From positions 1-20,603 of the forward strand of contig JAEXFD010000049.1 in NCBI GenBank assembly GCA_023400405.1: a DNA stretch of 20,603 bases, given 5' to 3'. Below are positions 1 to 6,989 of this stretch, one piece after another. The DNA is from Pseudomonadota bacterium (lineage in GTDB: Bacteria; Pseudomonadota; Alphaproteobacteria; Sphingomonadales; Sphingomonadaceae). Below the pieces are notes generated by a model. It saw only the letters and a program-made list of their open reading frames with translations. It ran no database searches and was not told where the DNA came from. Both the position numbers and the translations under genes were made by a program. How positions within the stretch are numbered: the stretch's first letter is position 1; every line of letters starts with the position of its first letter.

Positions 1-56
1 CCCCCCCCCCCCCCCCCCCCGGTTCGCCCCTGGGGGGGGGGGGGGGGGGGGGGGGG
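1..56. repeat. C20 / G25 homopolymer hairpin at window start
   Basis: A run of 20 C (1-20) is followed by GGTTCGCCCCT and then a run of 25 G (32-56). The two runs are complementary and could form a roughly 20-bp GC hairpin, or the G-run could form a quadruplex. It lies 22 bases beyond the metE stop codon, so on the minus strand it would sit where a metE terminator is expected, but no U-tract follows. Homopolymers this long are rare in bacterial chromosomes and are often sequencing or contig-end artefacts. I cannot decide between real sequence and artefact from this window. Confidence 0.6.
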
Positions 57-78
57 CGGGCGCCGCACTGCTTCGGAC

Positions 79-2382
79 TCAGGCTTCGACCAGCGCTTCG
101 GCGCGCAACTGCCGCGCGGCCTCGACCATCGCGGCGATGGCGGGGCGCACTTCGGCCCAGTTGCGGGTCTTCAGCCCGCAATCGGGGTTCACCCAGAGCT
201 GCTCGGGCGCGAGATGCGCCTGGGCGAGCCGCATCAGCGCGACCATTTCCTCCACGTCCGGCACGCGCGGCGCGTGGATGTCGTACACCCCCGGCCCGAT
301 CGCGCTCGGATAGGCGAAGGCGGCAAACCCTTCGAGCAGCTCCATCTGCGATCGTGCCGTCTCGATCGAGATCACGTCGGTGTCCATCGCGCCGATCGCC
401 GGCAGGATGTCGTTGAACTCCGAATAGCACATATGCGTGTGGATCTGCGTCGCGTCGCCCACGCCCGCGGCGGTCAGGCGGAAGCAATCGACGGCCCAGT
501 CGAGATAATGCTGCCAGTCGCGCCGGCGCAGCGGCAGGCCCTCGCGCAGCGCCGCCTCGTCGATCTGGATCGCCTGGGCGCCGGCCGCTTCGAGATCGCG
601 TACTTCGTCGCGGATCGCCAGCGCGATCTGCCGGCACGAAGCCTCGCGGGGCTGGTCGTCGCGCACGAACGACCAGTTGAGGATCGTCACTGGCCCGGTG
701 AGCATCCCCTTCATCGGCTTATCGGTCAGGCTCTGGGCATAGCGCCACCATTCGACCGTCATCGCCCGCGGCCGCGACACGTCGCCATAAAGGATCGGCG
801 GCCGCACGCAGCGCGAGCCATAGCTCTGCACCCAGCCGTTCACGGTGAAGGCGAAGCCGGAAAGCTGCTCGCCGAAATATTGTACCATGTCGTTCCGCTC
901 GAACTCGCCATGGACGAGCATGTCGAGCCCGGCCTCTTCCTGCCAGCGGACCGCACGCTCGGTCTCCTCGCGCAGGAAGCGGAGATAGTCGGCATCGCCG
1001 AGCCGGCCGCGATTATGCTCGGCGCGGGCGTGGCGGACTTCGGGGGTCTGCGGGAAGGAGCCGATGGTGGTGGTCGGGAAGCGCGGCAGCGCCAGCGCTT
1101 CGGCCTGGGCGGCGGCCCGCTCCGGATAGGGCGATCGCCGCTCGCGCATCGCCGGCGTGACCGCGGCGGCGCGGGCGGCGACCAGCGGATCATGGACGCG
1201 CGGCGAGACCCGGCGCGCCGCGGCGGCCTGGCGCGCGGCGGCGAGTTCCGCCGCAACGCTGTCACGGCCTTGGTTGAGCGCGCGCTTGAGGATCGCGAGC
1301 TCCTCGATCTTCTGCACTGCAAAGGCCAGCCACTGCGCCACTTCCGGATCGAGCTTGCTCTCCAGCGCCAGGTCCACGGGCACGTGTAGCAGCGAGCAGG
1401 AAGGGGCGAGGATCAGGTCGCGGCTGGCGGCGATCGGCTGGATCCGATCGAGGATCGCGTCGAGATCGGCGCGCCAGACATTGCGGCCGTCGATCACGCC
1501 GAGCGAGAGCAGCAGGTCCTTGGGCGCGGCGGCGAGCAGCGGGTCGAGCTGTTCGGGCGCGCGGACGAGGTCGACGTGCAGCCCGGCCACCGGCAGGCTC
1601 GCGGCGAGGCGCAGATTGTCGGCCAGCGCGCCGAAATAGGTCGCCAGCATCAGCTTGACGCCGAGCCGGGTCAGCTTGGCATAGGCGCGGGTGATCGCCG
1701 CGCGCTGCCGCTCGGAAAGGTCGAGCGCGAGCACTGGCTCGTCGATCTGCACCCACGCGGCGCCAGCCTGGCCGAGCTGGGTCAGCACCGCGGCGTAGAG
1801 CCCCAGCACTTCGTCGAGGAAGTCGAAGGGATCGACGTCACGCCCCTTGGCGAGGCTGAGCCAGGTGACCGGGCCGAGCAGCACCGGCCGCGTCTCGAAG
1901 CCCTGCGCACGCGCCTCGCGATAGTCCTCGACGATCTTGGCCGAAGCAAGCGACAGCTTCTGCCCCGGCACCAGTTCGGGCACGAGATAATGGTAGTTGG
2001 TGTCGAACCATTTGGTCATCTCGCACGCGGTCAGGCTGGCATGGCCATGGCCGCAGCCCTGCTCGCCGCCGGTGGTGCCGCGCGCCATCGCGAAATAGGT
2101 GGCGAGATCGGCGGTGCCCGGCGCCGCGCCATAGCGCTCCGGGATCGCGCCGAGCATCAGGCTGGTGTCGAGGACATGGTCGTAGAGCGAGAAGTCGTTC
2201 GACGGGATCCAGTCGGCGCCGAGCGAGGATTGCCGCGCCCAGGCGGCAGTGCGCAGCCCGGCGGCGGCTTCGAGCAGCTCGGCTTCGCCGGACTTGCCGG
2301 CCCAGAAGCGTTCGAGCGCGGTCTTGAGTTCACGCCTGGGCCCGATGCGCGGGAAGCCAAGCGTGGCAATGGTGACGGTCAT
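79..2382 (-). CDS. metE: Cobalamin-independent methionine synthase MetE
   Basis: 5-methyltetrahydropteroyltriglutamate-homocysteine methyltransferase, the zinc enzyme that makes methionine in the cytosol without vitamin B12. The protein is 767 aa, the usual MetE length, with an N-terminal folate-binding barrel and a C-terminal catalytic barrel. The zinc ligands are visible as H650 and C652 (HMC), E674 (SIETARS) and C735 (NPDCGLKTR). All four sit exactly nine residues after the E. coli ligands H641, C643, E665 and C726. The start chosen gives MTVTIATLGFPRIGPRRELK, which aligns with the family N-terminus, and has GGGG about 10 nt upstream. An in-frame ATG at 2391 is possible, but its spacing to GGGG is too short; the frame is also open further upstream. 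A cobalamin riboswitch lies in the leader, which fits repression of MetE when B12-dependent MetH can work. Confidence 0.97.
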   Translation of the reverse strand: MTVTIATLGFPRIGPRRELKTALERFWAGKSGEAELLEAAAGLRTAAWARQSSLGADWIPSNDFSLYDHVLDTSLMLGAIPERYGAAPGTADLATYFAMARGTTGGEQGCGHGHASLTACEMTKWFDTNYHYLVPELVPGQKLSLASAKIVEDYREARAQGFETRPVLLGPVTWLSLAKGRDVDPFDFLDEVLGLYAAVLTQLGQAGAAWVQIDEPVLALDLSERQRAAITRAYAKLTRLGVKLMLATYFGALADNLRLAASLPVAGLHVDLVRAPEQLDPLLAAAPKDLLLSLGVIDGRNVWRADLDAILDRIQPIAASRDLILAPSCSLLHVPVDLALESKLDPEVAQWLAFAVQKIEELAILKRALNQGRDSVAAELAAARQAAAARRVSPRVHDPLVAARAAAVTPAMRERRSPYPERAAAQAEALALPRFPTTTIGSFPQTPEVRHARAEHNRGRLGDADYLRFLREETERAVRWQEEAGLDMLVHGEFERNDMVQYFGEQLSGFAFTVNGWVQSYGSRCVRPPILYGDVSRPRAMTVEWWRYAQSLTDKPMKGMLTGPVTILNWSFVRDDQPREASCRQIALAIRDEVRDLEAAGAQAIQIDEAALREGLPLRRRDWQHYLDWAVDCFRLTAAGVGDATQIHTHMCYSEFNDILPAIGAMDTDVISIETARSQMELLEGFAAFAYPSAIGPGVYDIHAPRVPDVEEMVALMRLAQAHLAPEQLWVNPDCGLKTRNWAEVRPAIAAMVEAARQLRAEALVEA

Positions 2383-2430
2383 GGTCTTCATACCCCGATG
2401 AAGGGCAGGGACCCGGGACGGACACCGGCG

Positions 2431-2460
2431 ATGCGCGGCAGGGCAGGGCCGGCCGCGCAT
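2431..2460 (-). promoter_or_regulatory. Hairpin in metE leader, possible riboswitch expression platform
   Basis: Perfect 9-bp inverted repeat: ATGCGCGGC at 2431-2439 and GCCGCGCAT at 2452-2460, with a 12-nt loop. It lies about 50 nt before the metE start and about 45 nt after the end of the riboswitch aptamer. No U-run follows it on the minus strand, so it is not an ordinary intrinsic terminator. It could switch ribosome access or serve a Rho-dependent mechanism. The regulatory role is inference; the repeat itself is directly visible. Confidence 0.45.
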
Positions 2461-2504
2461 GAGCAAGCAGCCAGCCCGGACACCCCGCCGGTGGACGTTA
2501 TCGC

Positions 2505-2685
2505 GCCAAAGGCAGGTCTCCTGGCTCGCGGGTCAATGCGGACGATCCGTCTTCCCAGGCGAGCCCAGTGACGTGATTGGATCGCCGCTCGCCGCTTACA
2601 GTTGCGGGGGCAGCGCCGGCCTTGCACCGGCTTCCCGTCTTAGCTCCGGCGCGGGCGGACCCGGCCGGAGAACCTTCGACAGCGC
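2505..2685 (-). promoter_or_regulatory. Cobalamin (AdoCbl/B12) riboswitch aptamer
   Basis: Reading the minus strand, the hallmark blocks of the cobalamin riboswitch appear in order. They are a 5' P1/P2 segment with AAGGTTCTCCGG; CCGGAGCTAAGACGGGAAG; the B12 box core GCTGCCCCCGCAACTGTAAG (about 2594-2613); CACTGGGCTCGCCTGGGAAG; and the closing GCGAGCCAGGAGACCTGCC (about 2511-2529). AGGT in the 5' arm can pair with ACCT in the 3' arm to close P1. The element lies in the 5' leader of metE on the same strand. In the known pattern, cobalamin binding turns off metE because the B12-dependent enzyme can replace it. Exact edges are approximate. Confidence 0.95.
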
Positions 2686-2717
2686 CGCTTTGCGCCCCGG
2701 CGGCGGGGGCGTCAAGC

Positions 2718-2745
2718 ATCATATAAAGGATTCTTTATATGACAG
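2718..2745 (-). promoter_or_regulatory. metE promoter with 24-bp palindromic operator in the spacer
   Basis: Arms TCATATAAAG (2719-2728) and CTTTATATGA (2733-2742) form a perfect 10-bp inverted repeat around GATT. On the minus strand a -35-like CTGTCA (2745-2740) and a -10-like TATGAT (2723-2718) flank it with a 16-nt spacer. This predicts a start near 2711, about 25 nt before the riboswitch. The AT-rich palindrome stands out in a GC-rich background. ArsR-family methionine regulators of proteobacteria (SahR/SamR type) are known to use AT-rich palindromes of similar look, which makes one a candidate here. The symmetry is seen directly; the identity of the regulator is inference from memory of those motifs. 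Confidence 0.65.
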
Positions 2746-2778
2746 TCCCATGCGGCCGGGCGCGCGAGCCCAAAGGGA

Positions 2779-2810
2779 AAGGGGCGCCCGGATCGCTCCG
2801 GACGCCCCTT
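2779..2810 (-). terminator. Terminator hairpin after glnA
   Basis: Fourteen-base arms at 2779-2792 and 2797-2810 pair fully with one G-U pair, around the loop GCGA (a GNRA tetraloop on the minus strand). TTTCCCTTT follows the stem on the minus strand, a modest T-rich tail. It begins about 20 nt after the glnA stop and separates glnA from the metE promoter. Confidence 0.8.
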
Positions 2811-2831
2811 CTTTGCCCGAAGGCCGCGCGA

Positions 2832-4244
2832 TCAGGCGCTGTAGTACATGTCGTACTCGACCGGCGAGGGCGTCATTTCCCAGCGGGCGACGTCGCCGCG
2901 CTTCAGCTCGACATAGGCTTCGATCTGGTCCTTGGTGAACACGTCGCCCTTGAGCAGGAAGTCCATGTCCGCCTCGAGGCTGTCGAGCGCTTCGCGGAGC
3001 GAACCGCACACGGTCGGCACTTCGGCGAGTTCGGCCGGCGGCAGGTCGTACAGGTTCTTGTCCATCGGGTCGCCCGGGTGGATCTTGTTCTGGATGCCGT
3101 CCAGGCCGGCCATCAGCAGCGCCGCGTAAGCGAGGTACGGATTGGCCAGCGCGTCCGGGAAGCGGAACTCGACGCGCTTCGCCTTGGTGCCCGCGCCGTA
3201 CGGGATGCGGCACGACGCCGAGCGGTTGCGGCTCGAATAAGCGAGCAGCACGGGGGCTTCGTAGCCCGGCACCAGCCGCTTGTAGCTGTTGGTGGTCGGG
3301 TTGGTGAAGGCGTTGAGCGCCTTGGCGTGCTTGATCACGCCGCCGATGAAATAGAGGCACATGTCGCTCAGCCCGGCATAGCCATTGCCCGCGAACAGCG
3401 GGTTGCCCTTGTCCCAGATCGACATGTGGGTGTGCATGCCCGATCCGTTATCTTCCTTGATCGGCTTGGGCATGAAGGTCGCGGTCTTGCCATAGGCCTG
3501 GGCGACCTGGTGCACGACGTACTTGTAGATCTGCATGCGGTCGGCGGTTTCTACCAGCGTGCCGAAGGTCAGGCCCAGCTCGTGCTGCGCCGCGGCGACT
3601 TCGTGGTGATGCTTGTCGCAGGGCAGGCCCATTTCGAGCATGGTCGAGACCATCTCGCCGCGGATATCGACGGCGCTGTCGACCGGGGCGACCGGGAAAT
3701 AGCCGCCCTTGGCGCGCGGGCGGTGGCCCAGATTGCCCGCTTCATATTCCTTGCCCGAATTGCCCGGCAGCTCGATGTCGTCGATCGCGTAATAGCTGGT
3801 CGAATAGCTGTTCTCGAAGCGGACGTCGTCGAACATGAAGAATTCGGCTTCGGGGCCGACATAGACGGTGTCGCCGATGCCCAGCGACTGGAGATAGGCT
3901 TCCGAGCGCTTGGCGGTCGAGCGCGGATCGCGGGCATAGAGCTCGCCGGTCGAAGGCTCGACGATGTCGCAAACGAGGATCAGCATCGGCGTGGCCGAGA
4001 ATGGATCGATCCACACCGCGTCGAGGTCCGGCTTCAGGATCATGTCCGATTCGTTGATCGCCTTCCAGCCCTCGATCGAGGAGCCGTCGAACATCAGGCC
4101 GTCGGTCAGCTCGTCCTCGCCGATCACCTTGGCGACCATGGTGAGATGCTGCCACTTGCCCTTGGGATCGGTGAAACGCAGATCGATCCACTCGATCTCG
4201 TTCTCCTTGACCATCTTCAGAATGTCGCTGGCCGAATTCGCCAT
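2832..4244 (-). CDS. glnA: Glutamine synthetase type I (GlnA)
   Basis: ATP-dependent ligation of ammonia to glutamate, a cytosolic dodecamer and the main entry of ammonium into the cell. The 470-aa length is typical of GSI. Visible signatures are the beta-grasp segment with DGSSIEGW (53-60), the active-site block VGPEAEFFMFD (129-139), the ATP-site block KHHHEVAAAQHELG (211-224) with NGSGMHTHMS (266-275), and the RSASCRIP loop (341-348). The adenylylation tyrosine is Y399 in NLYDLPP, so control by GlnE-type adenylylation is expected. The ATG start has AAAGGG about 8 nt upstream. It follows glnB on the same strand after 92 nt, the usual glnBA pair, and is probably read from the sigma-54 promoter before glnB. 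Confidence 0.98.
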   Translation of the reverse strand: MANSASDILKMVKENEIEWIDLRFTDPKGKWQHLTMVAKVIGEDELTDGLMFDGSSIEGWKAINESDMILKPDLDAVWIDPFSATPMLILVCDIVEPSTGELYARDPRSTAKRSEAYLQSLGIGDTVYVGPEAEFFMFDDVRFENSYSTSYYAIDDIELPGNSGKEYEAGNLGHRPRAKGGYFPVAPVDSAVDIRGEMVSTMLEMGLPCDKHHHEVAAAQHELGLTFGTLVETADRMQIYKYVVHQVAQAYGKTATFMPKPIKEDNGSGMHTHMSIWDKGNPLFAGNGYAGLSDMCLYFIGGVIKHAKALNAFTNPTTNSYKRLVPGYEAPVLLAYSSRNRSASCRIPYGAGTKAKRVEFRFPDALANPYLAYAALLMAGLDGIQNKIHPGDPMDKNLYDLPPAELAEVPTVCGSLREALDSLEADMDFLLKGDVFTKDQIEAYVELKRGDVARWEMTPSPVEYDMYYSA

Positions 4245-4272
4245 CGTCTTGCCCTTTCGCTCTCTTTCGTGC

Positions 4273-4288
4273 GCCCGACGAATCGGGC
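4273..4288 (-). other. UUCG-capped hairpin between glnB and glnA
   Basis: GCCCGA and TCGGGC form a 6-bp stem around TTCG on the minus strand, a stable UUCG tetraloop. It sits in the 92-nt glnB-glnA gap about 30 nt before the glnA start. No T-run follows on the minus strand. It may mark RNA processing or partial attenuation that adjusts the glnB:glnA ratio; this role is inference. Confidence 0.4.
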
Positions 4289-4336
4289 AATAAAATTACC
4301 TGTGCAGATGCAGCATCGCCATGACGCTGCGCTGCG

Positions 4337-4675
4337 TCAAATCGCGTTTTCGTTCCGCTCCCCGGTGCGGATGCGCAGCGCCGTTTCGACCGGGATCACG
4401 AAGATCTTGCCGTCGCCGATGCGTCCCGTCTGCGCCGCCGCGGCGACCGCCTCGACCACCCGCTCGGCCAGCGCGTCTTCGACCACGACTTCGAGCTTCA
4501 CCTTGGGCAGGAAGTCGACGACATATTCGGCGCCCCGATAGAGTTCGGTATGGCCCTTCTGCCGGCCGAAGCCCTTGGCCTCGGTGACGGTGATGCCGGA
4601 AACGCCGACTTCGTGCAGCGCCTCCTTCACTTCGTCGAGCTTGAACGGCTTGATGATCGCTTCGATCTTTTTCAC
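4337..4675 (-). CDS. glnB: Nitrogen regulatory protein P-II (GlnB)
   Basis: Small trimeric signal protein that reads 2-oxoglutarate, ATP/ADP and, by uridylylation, glutamine. It passes the state to the adenylyltransferase of glutamine synthetase and to NtrB. The reading frame from a GTG start at 4675 gives 112 aa, exactly the family length, beginning with KKIEAIIKPFKLDEVKEAL. The T-loop carries the uridylylation tyrosine Y51 in ELYRGAEYVVDFLPK. The C-terminal signature VAAAAQTGRIGDGKIFV is present. GTG is chosen because GGGGGAAG lies just upstream and no ATG fits the family N-terminus. It precedes glnA and has a sigma-54 promoter upstream. Confidence 0.97.
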   Translation of the reverse strand: MKKIEAIIKPFKLDEVKEALHEVGVSGITVTEAKGFGRQKGHTELYRGAEYVVDFLPKVKLEVVVEDALAERVVEAVAAAAQTGRIGDGKIFVIPVETALRIRTGERNENAI

Positions 4676-4718
4676 GTCTTCCCCCAATGTGCGGGTACCG
4701 GCCCTAAGCGCGCGTCTG

Positions 4719-4733
4719 GCAACTTCCGTGCCA
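4719..4733 (-). promoter_or_regulatory. Sigma-54 (-24/-12) promoter of glnB-glnA
   Basis: The minus strand reads TGGCACGGAAGTTGC, which matches the RpoN consensus TGGCAC-N5-TTGC. The invariant GG and GC are separated by the required 10 bases. The predicted start is near 4707, about 32 nt before the GTG of glnB. Such promoters need an enhancer protein, normally phosphorylated NtrC for glnBA. Upstream I see GCAC-type half-sites (for example around 4810-4820 on the minus strand) but no convincing full NtrC palindrome. Confidence 0.85.
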
Positions 4734-4925
4734 AGGCCGGACTCGGCCCGGCCCCTTCGGTCGCACGGCAACGGCGCGTTAACAAGTGCCTAGCAAATGG
4801 GCAGTGCGACCGTGCCTGCCGGATTTGGGAGCAACGGCGGTGCGGGCGCGTGAGGGCCGGCGAGGCCCCGGCCAAAGGAACCTTCCGGTTCGTGAAGGGT
4901 TCGCGGCTTAACGAAGGGGATCCCG

Positions 4926-5189
4926 ATGGCGTTGCTGCCGGTGGACGTACCTGCCGCGATCTACCGGCGCGCGCGTGACGCGGAGCCGGGCGTGGCGGGC
5001 GAAGAAACGCTCGTGGCGAAGGGGCCTCTCGTCATCATGGCGCACGGGCTGATGGCGATCGCCCCGGAGGATCGCGACGCCTTCTGCATCCGGTGCGCGC
5101 TGGGTTGCTTCGACGCTGGCGAGATCGAGGAGGCCCTGCGCGGTTGGACCGCCTCGCATGCCCCGCAGGCGGGCGAGGGCGGTCAGTAA
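4926..5189 (+). CDS. Small uncharacterised protein (87 aa)
   Basis: I do not recognise a family. The start is supported by a strong ribosome site, GAAGGGGA at 4913-4920, five bases before the ATG. The protein is acidic and apparently soluble, with three cysteines close together (C54, C57, C61 in FCIRCALGCF), which could bind a metal or form a redox pair. It has no signal peptide or membrane segment. It is transcribed away from the glnB promoter region and converges on map, with the two stop codons overlapping by 7 bases. A zinc- or redox-related role is only a guess from the cysteines. Confidence 0.6.
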   Translation: MALLPVDVPAAIYRRARDAEPGVAGEETLVAKGPLVIMAHGLMAIAPEDRDAFCIRCALGCFDAGEIEEALRGWTASHAPQAGEGGQ

Positions 5190-6007
5190 GGCGGGCGATC
5201 GAGGCCCTTCGGGCTCTGGGTGAAAATCTCGCACCCCGTCTCGGTAATGCCGATCGAATGCTCGAACTGCGCGGAGAGCGAACGGTCGCGCGTCACGGCG
5301 GTCCAGCCGTCGTCGAGCAGCTTCACGTCGGGGCGGCCGATATTGATCATCGGCTCGACCGTGAAGAACATGCCGGGGCGCAGCTCGGGTCCCGTGCCGG
5401 GGCGGCCGACATGGACCACCTCGGGCGCGTCGTGGAACACCTGGCCCAGGCCATGCCCGCAGAAATCCCGCACTACGCCATAGCGATGCTTCTCGGCATG
5501 GCGCTGGATCGCATGGCTGATATCGCCCAGGTGATTTCCCGGCTTGGCCTGTTCGAGGCCGAGCATCAGGCACTCATAGGTCACGTCGACCAGCCGGCGC
5601 GCCTTGATCGGCACGTCGCCGACCAGATACATGCGGCTGGTGTCGCCATGCCAGCCGCCCAGCATCGGCGTCACGTCGATATTGACGATGTCGCCGTCCT
5701 TGAGCGTCCGCTCGGACGGGATGCCGTGGCAGACGACATGGTTGATCGAGATGCAGCAGCTATGGGTATAGCCGCGATAGCCCAGCGTCGCGGGCACGCC
5801 GCCGGCGGCCACGGTCATCTCACGCACGATGTCGTCGAGTTCCGCCGTCGTGACGCCCGGCACGACATGCGGCACCAGTGCGTCGAGGATCTCCGCGGCC
5901 AGCCGGCCTGCGCGGCGCATGCCTTCGAAGCCCTCGGGGCCGTGGAGCTTGATCGCGCCGTCGCGCGTCTGGGGCATGTCCTCGGTGACGGTCACATATT
6001 CGGTCAT
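5183..6007 (-). CDS. map: Methionine aminopeptidase type I (Map)
   Basis: Removes the N-terminal methionine from new proteins in the cytosol. The 274-aa protein has all five metal ligands of the pita-bread fold: D111, D122 (WHGDTSRMY), H185 (GHGLGQVFH), E218 (FTVEPMI) and E249 (FEHSIGIT). H94 in HVVCHGIP is the substrate-site histidine. The start giving MTEYVTVTED is preferred; an in-frame ATG at 6016 would add three residues. Neither has a strong ribosome site. It is divergent from the CinA-like gene across 52 bases and overlaps the end of the small gene on the other strand. Confidence 0.97.
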   Translation of the reverse strand: MTEYVTVTEDMPQTRDGAIKLHGPEGFEGMRRAGRLAAEILDALVPHVVPGVTTAELDDIVREMTVAAGGVPATLGYRGYTHSCCISINHVVCHGIPSERTLKDGDIVNIDVTPMLGGWHGDTSRMYLVGDVPIKARRLVDVTYECLMLGLEQAKPGNHLGDISHAIQRHAEKHRYGVVRDFCGHGLGQVFHDAPEVVHVGRPGTGPELRPGMFFTVEPMINIGRPDVKLLDDGWTAVTRDRSLSAQFEHSIGITETGCEIFTQSPKGLDRPPY

Positions 6008-6059
6008 CGTCGCCATATAGGCGTTTGCGCCGCGCTTTTCGAGGCCGTAGGTTCGCGAA

Positions 6060-6815
6060 ATGAGCGAGCGGATCTGGACGGCAGCCCTGGTGGTGATCGG
6101 CGACGAAATCCTGTCGGGCCGCACCCAGGACAAGAACATCGCCCAGCTCGCCACCTGGCTCAACGTCCAGGGCATTCGCCTCGCCGAAGTGCGCGTCGTG
6201 CCCGACGTCCAGGCCGCCATCGTCGAGGCGGTGAACGCGCTGCGGGCGCGCAACGACTATCTCTTCACTACCGGCGGCATCGGACCGACGCATGACGACA
6301 TCACCGTCGATGCGATCGCCGCGGCGCTGGGCGTCGGCGTGGTCGTCCACCCCGCCGCCCGCGCGATCCTCGAGCGGCATTATGCCGGGCGCGGCGGCGT
6401 CACTGAGGCGCGGCTGCGCATGGCGCGGGTGCCCGAAGGCGCCGGGCTGATCGAGAACCGCATGTCCGGCGCGCCTGGCATCCGCATCGGCAACGTCTTC
6501 GTGCTCGCCGGCGTGCCCCACATCGCCGCGGACATGCTCGCCGCGCTCACCGGCACGCTGGAGGGCGGGCGGCCCGTGCTCTCGCGCACCGTCGGCGCCT
6601 GGGTCGCGGAAAGCGAGATCGCCGACATGCTGCGCGAGGCCGAGCGCAGCCACCCCGGCACCGCGATCGGCAGCTACCCCTTTTTCCGCGAAGGCCGCAC
6701 CGGCGCCAATCTCGTCATCCGCGCCACCGATCAGGCGCTGGTCGATGCCTGTGCCGAGGCGGTGATCGCCGGCCTCGCGGCGATGGGACACGCGGCGGTC
6801 GAAGGCGGGATCTGA
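6060..6815 (+). CDS. CinA/MoaB-like molybdopterin-binding domain protein
   Basis: A single-domain protein of 251 aa with the MoCF/MoaB-Mog fold signatures: VVIGDEILSGRTQDKN (11-26) and TTGGIGPTHDDITVDA (70-85), the nucleotide or molybdopterin site. It matches the N-terminal domain of the CinA (competence/damage-inducible) group. The C-terminal PncC nicotinamide-mononucleotide deamidase domain is absent, so the symbol cinA is not given. Homologues may act as ADP-ribose or NMN-related hydrolases or bind molybdopterin; the exact reaction cannot be read from the sequence. The start is fixed by the frame and by the MSERIWTAALVVIGDE beginning, but the ribosome site is weak. It is divergent from map. 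Confidence 0.88.
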   Translation: MSERIWTAALVVIGDEILSGRTQDKNIAQLATWLNVQGIRLAEVRVVPDVQAAIVEAVNALRARNDYLFTTGGIGPTHDDITVDAIAAALGVGVVVHPAARAILERHYAGRGGVTEARLRMARVPEGAGLIENRMSGAPGIRIGNVFVLAGVPHIAADMLAALTGTLEGGRPVLSRTVGAWVAESEIADMLREAERSHPGTAIGSYPFFREGRTGANLVIRATDQALVDACAEAVIAGLAAMGHAAVEGGI

Positions 6816-6845
6816 GCACGGCTTGGTAACTCGCTCGCCACTTCC

Positions 6846-6935
6846 CCCGTTCGCCCTGAGCTTGTCGAAGGGCGGTTCTCCGCCTGGTAGAAGACGAGAG
6901 AAGGGCTACCCTTCGACAAGCTCAGGGCGAACGGG
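6846..6935. repeat. Inverted pair of REP-like 27-mers; terminator in a convergent gap
   Basis: Two perfect inverted 27-base arms (6846-6872 and 6909-6935) are separated by 36 bases. Each arm contains CCCTGAGCTTGTCGAAGGG and can fold on itself (CGCCCT/AGGGCG around GAGCTTGTCGA in the left copy). On the plus strand the second arm runs into AATTTTTTA, so the pair can end transcription of the upstream CinA-like gene. It sits between the CinA-like gene and the oppositely oriented M20 peptidase gene. Sequences with this motif are frequent in sphingomonad genomes (general knowledge, not searched here). Confidence 0.85.
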
Positions 6936-6972
6936 AATTTTTTACTCCGCCTCGACGGCTCAATGCGGAAAG

Positions 6973-6989
6973 CCGGGCAGGGCGCCCGG
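6973..6989 (-). terminator. Short hairpin at the end of the M20 peptidase gene
   Basis: CCGGGC and GCCCGG form a 6-bp stem around a 5-base loop immediately after the TAA of the peptidase gene on the minus strand, followed by CTTTCC. It is a weak intrinsic terminator at best; the REP-like pair further downstream may do most of the work. Confidence 0.35.

Noticed and set aside
2739..4541. Long plus-strand open frame opposite glnB-glnA
   Set aside because: It is antisense to two certain genes, is Arg/His/Asp-rich in the way high-GC shadow frames are, and has no recognisable domain.
4740..4920. Full NtrC-binding palindrome upstream of the sigma-54 promoter
   Set aside because: Only GCAC-like half-sites were seen; none gave the GCAC-N7-GTGC symmetry.
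6846..6935. CRISPR array or IS ends
   Set aside because: Only two units, in inverted rather than direct orientation, with a 36-base spacer and no transposase frame.
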